From NCBI GenBank assembly GCA_004552485.1, contig SFOH01000031.1, positions 1 through 25,764 of the forward strand: a stretch of DNA of 25,764 nucleotides, read 5' to 3'. The notes under the pieces are model-generated. The model was given only the letters and a program-made list of their open reading frames with translations. It was not told the DNA's origin and did not search any database. The translations under genes were made by a program, and so were the position numbers. Positions 22,812 to 25,764 of the stretch are shown piece after piece; positions within the stretch are counted from its first letter, which is position 1; each line of letters starts with the position of its first letter. Origin of the DNA: Bacteroidales bacterium. Lineage in GTDB: Bacteria > Bacteroidota > Bacteroidia > Bacteroidales > Muribaculaceae.

Positions 22812-24056
22812 TCAGTCGAGTTTGTGGATGACGAGGCCGGAGCGGAGCTTGGGCTCGAACCAGGTGGTCTTGGGAGGCATGATGTTGCCGGAGTCGGCGA
22901 TGTCCATCAGCTGCTTCATCGAGACGGGGAAAAGCGCGAGGGCCATGGCCATCTCGCCGCTGTCGACACGGCGTTTGAGTTCGCCGAGGCCGCGGATGCC
23001 GCCGACAAAGTCGATGCGTTTGTCCGAGCGCAGGTCGGTGATGCCCAGGAGGTCGCGCAGGATAAGGTCGGAGGAGATGGTGACGTCGAGCACGCCTATG
23101 GGGTCATTGTCATCGTATGTGCCGGGACGTGCCGTCAGCGAATACCAGCGGCCCTCGAGGTAGAGCGAGAAGTTGTGGAGCTTCTTGGGCTCGTAGATGA
23201 TTTCGCCCATGTCCTCGACCTCGAAGTTGAACTCGAGTTTCTCGAGGAATTCGGCGGGCGAGAGGCCGTTGAGGTCGCGCACCACGCGGTTGTAGTCCAT
23301 GATTTTGAGGTGAGAGGCGGGGAAGGCTACGGCCAGGAAGTAGTTGTATTCTTCGTTGCCGGTGTGGTGGGGGTTGAGGCGTGCCTTCTCGTTGCCTACG
23401 AGGGCGGCGGCGGCGGTGCGGTGGTGACCGTCGGCGATGTAGAGGTAGGGAATCTTGGCAAACTCCTTGGTGATGAGGTCAATCAGGGCGTGGTCGGAGA
23501 TGACCCAGAAGGTGTGACCGAAGCCGTCGGGGGCTACGAAGTCGTACTCAGGCTCGCTCTTGGCAACAGAGGCGATGACATCCTCGAGGACGCGGTTGTC
23601 GGGGAAGGCGAAGAAGACGGGCTCGATGTTGGCGTTCTGGATGCGCACGTGCTTCATGCGGTCTTCCTCTTTGTCGCGGCGTGTGAGCTCGTGCTTCTTG
23701 ATTTTGCCGGTCATGTAGTCCTCGACGTTGGCGGCAACGACGATGCCGTACTGAGTGCGGCCGTTCATGGTCTGGGCGTAGATATAGTAGTGGTCGGTGT
23801 CGTCCTGCACAAGCCAGCCGTTCTGCTGGAAAGTGCGGAAGTTCTCGACGGCCTTGTCGTAGACCTCGGGAGAGTGCTCGTCGGTGCCGGGGGCGAAGTC
23901 AATCTCGGGCTTGATGATGTGGTAGAGCGACTTGGGGTTTCCCTCAGCCTCGGCGCGGGCCTCTTCAGAGTTGAGAACGTCGTAGGGTTTCGAGGCCACC
24001 TCGGTGACCAGTTCGCGCGGGGGACGGACGCCCCGGAAGGGTTTTACTTTAGCCAT
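22812..24056 (-). CDS. DUF1015 family protein
   Basis: A 414-residue cytoplasmic protein. The opening AKVKPFRGVRPP and ASKPYDVLNSEEAR are the standard start of DUF1015 (COG4198). The signature YIADGHHRTAAAAL lies at about 215-228, and HTFWVISDHALIDLI and NYFLAVAFPASHLKIMDYNR are also typical. Length is normal for the family. No reaction is firmly established to my knowledge. The DGHHR motif resembles the GxHR-type motif of the ParB/sulfiredoxin superfamily, whose members include free-serine kinases, so a nucleotide-dependent role is conceivable. In many Bacteroidales I recall this gene near serine biosynthesis genes; here it follows the Fur-family gene by 41 bases on the same strand, with no obvious promoter of its own, implying co-transcription. 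Confidence 0.9.
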   Translation of the reverse strand: MAKVKPFRGVRPPRELVTEVASKPYDVLNSEEARAEAEGNPKSLYHIIKPEIDFAPGTDEHSPEVYDKAVENFRTFQQNGWLVQDDTDHYYIYAQTMNGRTQYGIVVAANVEDYMTGKIKKHELTRRDKEEDRMKHVRIQNANIEPVFFAFPDNRVLEDVIASVAKSEPEYDFVAPDGFGHTFWVISDHALIDLITKEFAKIPYLYIADGHHRTAAAALVGNEKARLNPHHTGNEEYNYFLAVAFPASHLKIMDYNRVVRDLNGLSPAEFLEKLEFNFEVEDMGEIIYEPKKLHNFSLYLEGRWYSLTARPGTYDDNDPIGVLDVTISSDLILRDLLGITDLRSDKRIDFVGGIRGLGELKRRVDSGEMAMALALFPVSMKQLMDIADSGNIMPPKTTWFEPKLRSGLVIHKLD

Positions 24057-24097
24057 AGGTGTCTAAGTTTAAGGGTGGTTATGGTGGTGTTTATGTG

Positions 24098-24598
24098 TTA
24101 TTGATTCTTTGGTGTGGCGCCGCGGTTCTTGCGCCGTGCACACCGGCTGCAGAGGCCGTAGACGTGGAGAGTGTAGTAGCTGCGCGAGAACGAGGGATAG
24201 CGCCGGGAGGCGAGCAGGCGGTCCACCTCGGGGTCGCGTGCCGTCTTGATGGCGCCGCACTCGGTGCACACGAGCTGGACGCCGGCGCCGGCGCGCGGGG
24301 CCGTGAGGTTCTCGTAGAGCGCGGGTTTGGAGCCGATGCTGTGGCGGCGGAGGATGCCCGCCCGGGTGAACAGCTGGAGAGTGTTGTAGACCGTGGCGTC
24401 GGAGACGTGGAAGATGTCGTCGGACATGGAGGCGATGATGTCGTCGGCCGAGAACAGGCGCTGAAACGACTCCACGCGCTCGAGGATGGCGAAGCGTTCG
24501 GGCGTGCGTCGCATGCCCTTGTCCCGGAGGTGGTGCTCCAGGAGGGCGACAGCGCTGTGCTGTGTCTCGGTGTCGGCTTTCTTTGTCGTGCGTCTCAT
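24098..24598 (-). CDS. Fur family transcriptional regulator (atypical)
   Basis: A 166-residue DNA-binding protein of the ferric-uptake-regulator family. The winged-helix domain (about 12-95) has GMRRTPERFAILE and the recognition helix SDATVYNTLQLFTRAGIL. The dimerisation domain has two structural-zinc CxxC pairs, CTEC at 111-114 and CSRC at 150-153. The His-rich stretch that normally precedes the first CxxC (binding regulatory Fe, Mn or Zn) is replaced by APRAGAGVQLV, so the sensed signal is unclear. An upstream in-frame start would extend the frame to 24634, but that lies at the -33 box. The ATG at 24598 is only 6 bases after the -7 element, implying a leaderless message. It is probably co-transcribed with DUF1015. 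Which subfamily (Fur, PerR, Zur) cannot be decided. Confidence 0.88.
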   Translation of the reverse strand: MRRTTKKADTETQHSAVALLEHHLRDKGMRRTPERFAILERVESFQRLFSADDIIASMSDDIFHVSDATVYNTLQLFTRAGILRRHSIGSKPALYENLTAPRAGAGVQLVCTECGAIKTARDPEVDRLLASRRYPSFSRSYYTLHVYGLCSRCARRKNRGATPKNQ

Positions 24599-24604
24599 CA
24601 ATCG

Positions 24605-24634
24605 CAAAGATACGAATTTTTTCAGATAAAGCAA
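24605..24634 (-). promoter_or_regulatory. Promoter of the Fur-family gene
   Basis: On the minus strand TTG (24632-24634), a 19-bp spacer, then TATCTTTG (24605-24612). The ATG begins 7 bases beyond the last G, where transcription itself is expected to start. Confidence 0.75.
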
Positions 24635-24706
24635 CGCTTTTGGGCAGAAATGCGGGCGGCGCCGCGGTTTTTATTTTTTTAACAGCGCTGTCTGTCACAA
24701 AATCCG

Positions 24707-24714
24707 TACCTTTG
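24707..24714 (+). promoter_or_regulatory. -7 element of the S41/Tricorn-like gene
   Basis: TACCTTTG matches TAnnTTTG, 52 bases before the ATG at 24767. No clear TTG is present at the -33 position. Confidence 0.55.
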
Positions 24715-24766
24715 CGTCTGTATTACACAGCATATATATAATGTATAACAATAGAATCAATCGATC

Positions 24767-25764
24767 ATGAAAAAAACAGTTATCATGATGATGGCCTCGC
24801 TGGCCGCCGCCACCGGTTTCGCCGCCACGCCGCTGTGGCTGCGCAATCCGGCACTGTCGCCGGACGGCAAGACGCTGGCCTTCACCTACAAGGGCGATGT
24901 CTACACCGTCGGCACCCGCGGCGGCCAGGCACGCCAGCTCACCACCAGCGCCGCCTACGACAGCGACCCGGTGTGGAGCCCCGACGGCAAGACCCTGGCC
25001 TTCTCCAGCACCCGCGAGGGCAGCTCTGACGTCTACGTGATGCCCGCCACGGGCGGCACGGCACGTCGCCTCACCACCAACTCCGGCGCCGAGCGTCCTC
25101 TCGGGTTCCTCAACGACAGTACCGTGCTCTTCACGGCACGCACCGAAGGCGCCGCCTCGACCCTGCGCGGCCCGTTCGCATCGCAGCTCCACACCGTGAG
25201 CGTCCGCGGCGGCCGCCCGCGTCTGTTCCAGGACGTGCAGGTGACAGCCCTGTCCGTAGGCCCCGACGGCCGCATCCTCTACCAGGACAAGAAGGGCTAC
25301 GAGGATGTCCTCCGCAAGCACGAGCGCTCGTCGTCGACGGCCGACATCTGGCTGCTCGACAACGGCAAGTACACCAAACTCACCGACTTCAACGGCCCGG
25401 ACCAGAGCCCGGTGTGGATTGACGCCGACAACATGGCATACGTCAGCGAGAAGGACGGCACACTCAACGTCTTCTCCCGCAACCTCAAGACCGGCGCCGA
25501 ACAGCAGCTCACTCATTTCAAGAACCACCCCGTGCGCAGCCTCAGCCGCGGCGCCGACGGCACGCTGGCCTTCTCGTGGAACGGCGAGCTTTACACGCTG
25601 ACGCCCGGCTCCGAGCCCGCTAAAGTGAATGTAGAAATCGTAGGCGACGACTACGACTCCGACCTGGTGAAATCGCTGCGCACCTCCGGCGCCACCAACA
25701 TCGCTCCCAGTCCCGACGGCAAGCAGGTGGCCTTCGTGCTCCGCGGCGAGGTGTACGTCACCTC
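24767..25764 (+). CDS. Tricorn-like S41 protease, N-terminal propeller part (cut by window end)
   Basis: The frame opens at 24767 and runs off the window, giving 332 visible residues. The signal peptide is MKKTVIMMMASLAAATGFAA. Next comes a series of WD40-like/PD40 repeats with the hallmark SPDGKxLAF: NPALSPDGKTLAFTYKGDVY at about 28-47, PVWSPDGKTLAFSSTREG at about 67-84, and near the end APSPDGKQVAFVLRGEVYVTS. These form the gating propeller of Tricorn-type periplasmic proteases, whose PDZ and S41 serine-protease domains would lie further downstream. The catalytic part is not in the window, so the protease call rests on the N-terminal resemblance; DPP-IV-like or TolB-like propellers are alternatives. 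Divergent from the Fur-family gene; control by that regulator is possible but no operator was identified. Confidence 0.8.
   Translation, partial: MKKTVIMMMASLAAATGFAATPLWLRNPALSPDGKTLAFTYKGDVYTVGTRGGQARQLTTSAAYDSDPVWSPDGKTLAFSSTREGSSDVYVMPATGGTARRLTTNSGAERPLGFLNDSTVLFTARTEGAASTLRGPFASQLHTVSVRGGRPRLFQDVQVTALSVGPDGRILYQDKKGYEDVLRKHERSSSTADIWLLDNGKYTKLTDFNGPDQSPVWIDADNMAYVSEKDGTLNVFSRNLKTGAEQQLTHFKNHPVRSLSRGADGTLAFSWNGELYTLTPGSEPAKVNVEIVGDDYDSDLVKSLRTSGATNIAPSPDGKQVAFVLRGEVYVT

Noticed and set aside
22794..24104. 436-codon open frame on the plus strand
   Set aside because: It mirrors the DUF1015 gene, which has clear family motifs on the other strand. The plus-strand product is Gly/Val/Glu-biased with no domain.
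24647..24682. GC-rich palindrome followed by a T run resembling a plus-strand terminator
   Set aside because: The palindrome GCGGCGCCGC leaves no loop and there is no plus-strand gene upstream to terminate; it is more likely part of the divergent promoter region.
1..25764. CRISPR arrays
   Set aside because: No series of regularly spaced identical repeats was seen; the only short tandem repeat is the spacer-less 9-bp array at 22673-22726.

Overview
The window looks like chromosomal DNA from a GC-rich gut Bacteroidales, most likely Muribaculaceae. The evidence is repeated Bacteroidetes-type promoters (TTTG or TTG, about 20 bp, then TAnnTTTG), lipoproteins with an acidic residue patch just after the lipid-bearing Cys, and families typical of the order (DUF4876, DUF6850, DUF4493/PCMD, DUF4270, DUF1015, a 270-residue GT5-like protein, and a C-terminal domain resembling a type IX secretion signal). 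Family names are assigned by eye, not by a database search.

Layout. (1) 95-1855 (-): a secreted repeat/beta-propeller-like protein with a sorting-like C-terminus, divergent from (2) a four-gene plus-strand operon, 2093-10306: TonB-dependent receptor, DUF4876 lipoprotein, DUF6850 outer-membrane barrel and M16 zinc peptidase. It starts from a consensus promoter and ends at a strong terminator. Its composition suggests a surface system that binds, imports and degrades a peptide or protein. (3) 10439-11282 (+): a low-GC two-gene cassette of unknown function with its own promoter, coupled by a GTGA overlap and ending at a C7 tract. (4) 11374-11447 (-): tRNA-Pro(UGG), with a GNAT acetyltransferase upstream (11547-12128, -). 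(5) 12386-14665 (+): a truncated glycogen-synthase-like protein and a DUF4270 lipoprotein, followed by a terminator.

(6) 14792-15277: a 486-bp non-coding mobile element with perfect 20-bp terminal inverted repeats, a 7-8 bp target duplication and a nested multi-hairpin core. (7) 15304-16203 (-): a secreted WG-repeat protein. (8) 16398-22426 (-): an operon of three paralogous DUF4493 lipoproteins, two of them with a C-terminal PCMD-like domain. It has a roughly 140-nt leader and a strong terminator. (9) 22427-22811: the operon leader and promoter, a 9-bp tandem repeat that is also a perfect palindrome, and a 12-bp hairpin. (10) 22812-24598 (-): an atypical Fur-family regulator, probably on a leaderless message, followed by DUF1015. 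(11) 24767 to the window end (+): the propeller half of a Tricorn-like S41 protease, cut by the window edge.

Most of the window is surface and envelope biology. The strongest candidates for something undescribed are the receptor-DUF4876-DUF6850-M16 operon, the structured MITE-like element and the unrecognised low-GC gene pair.
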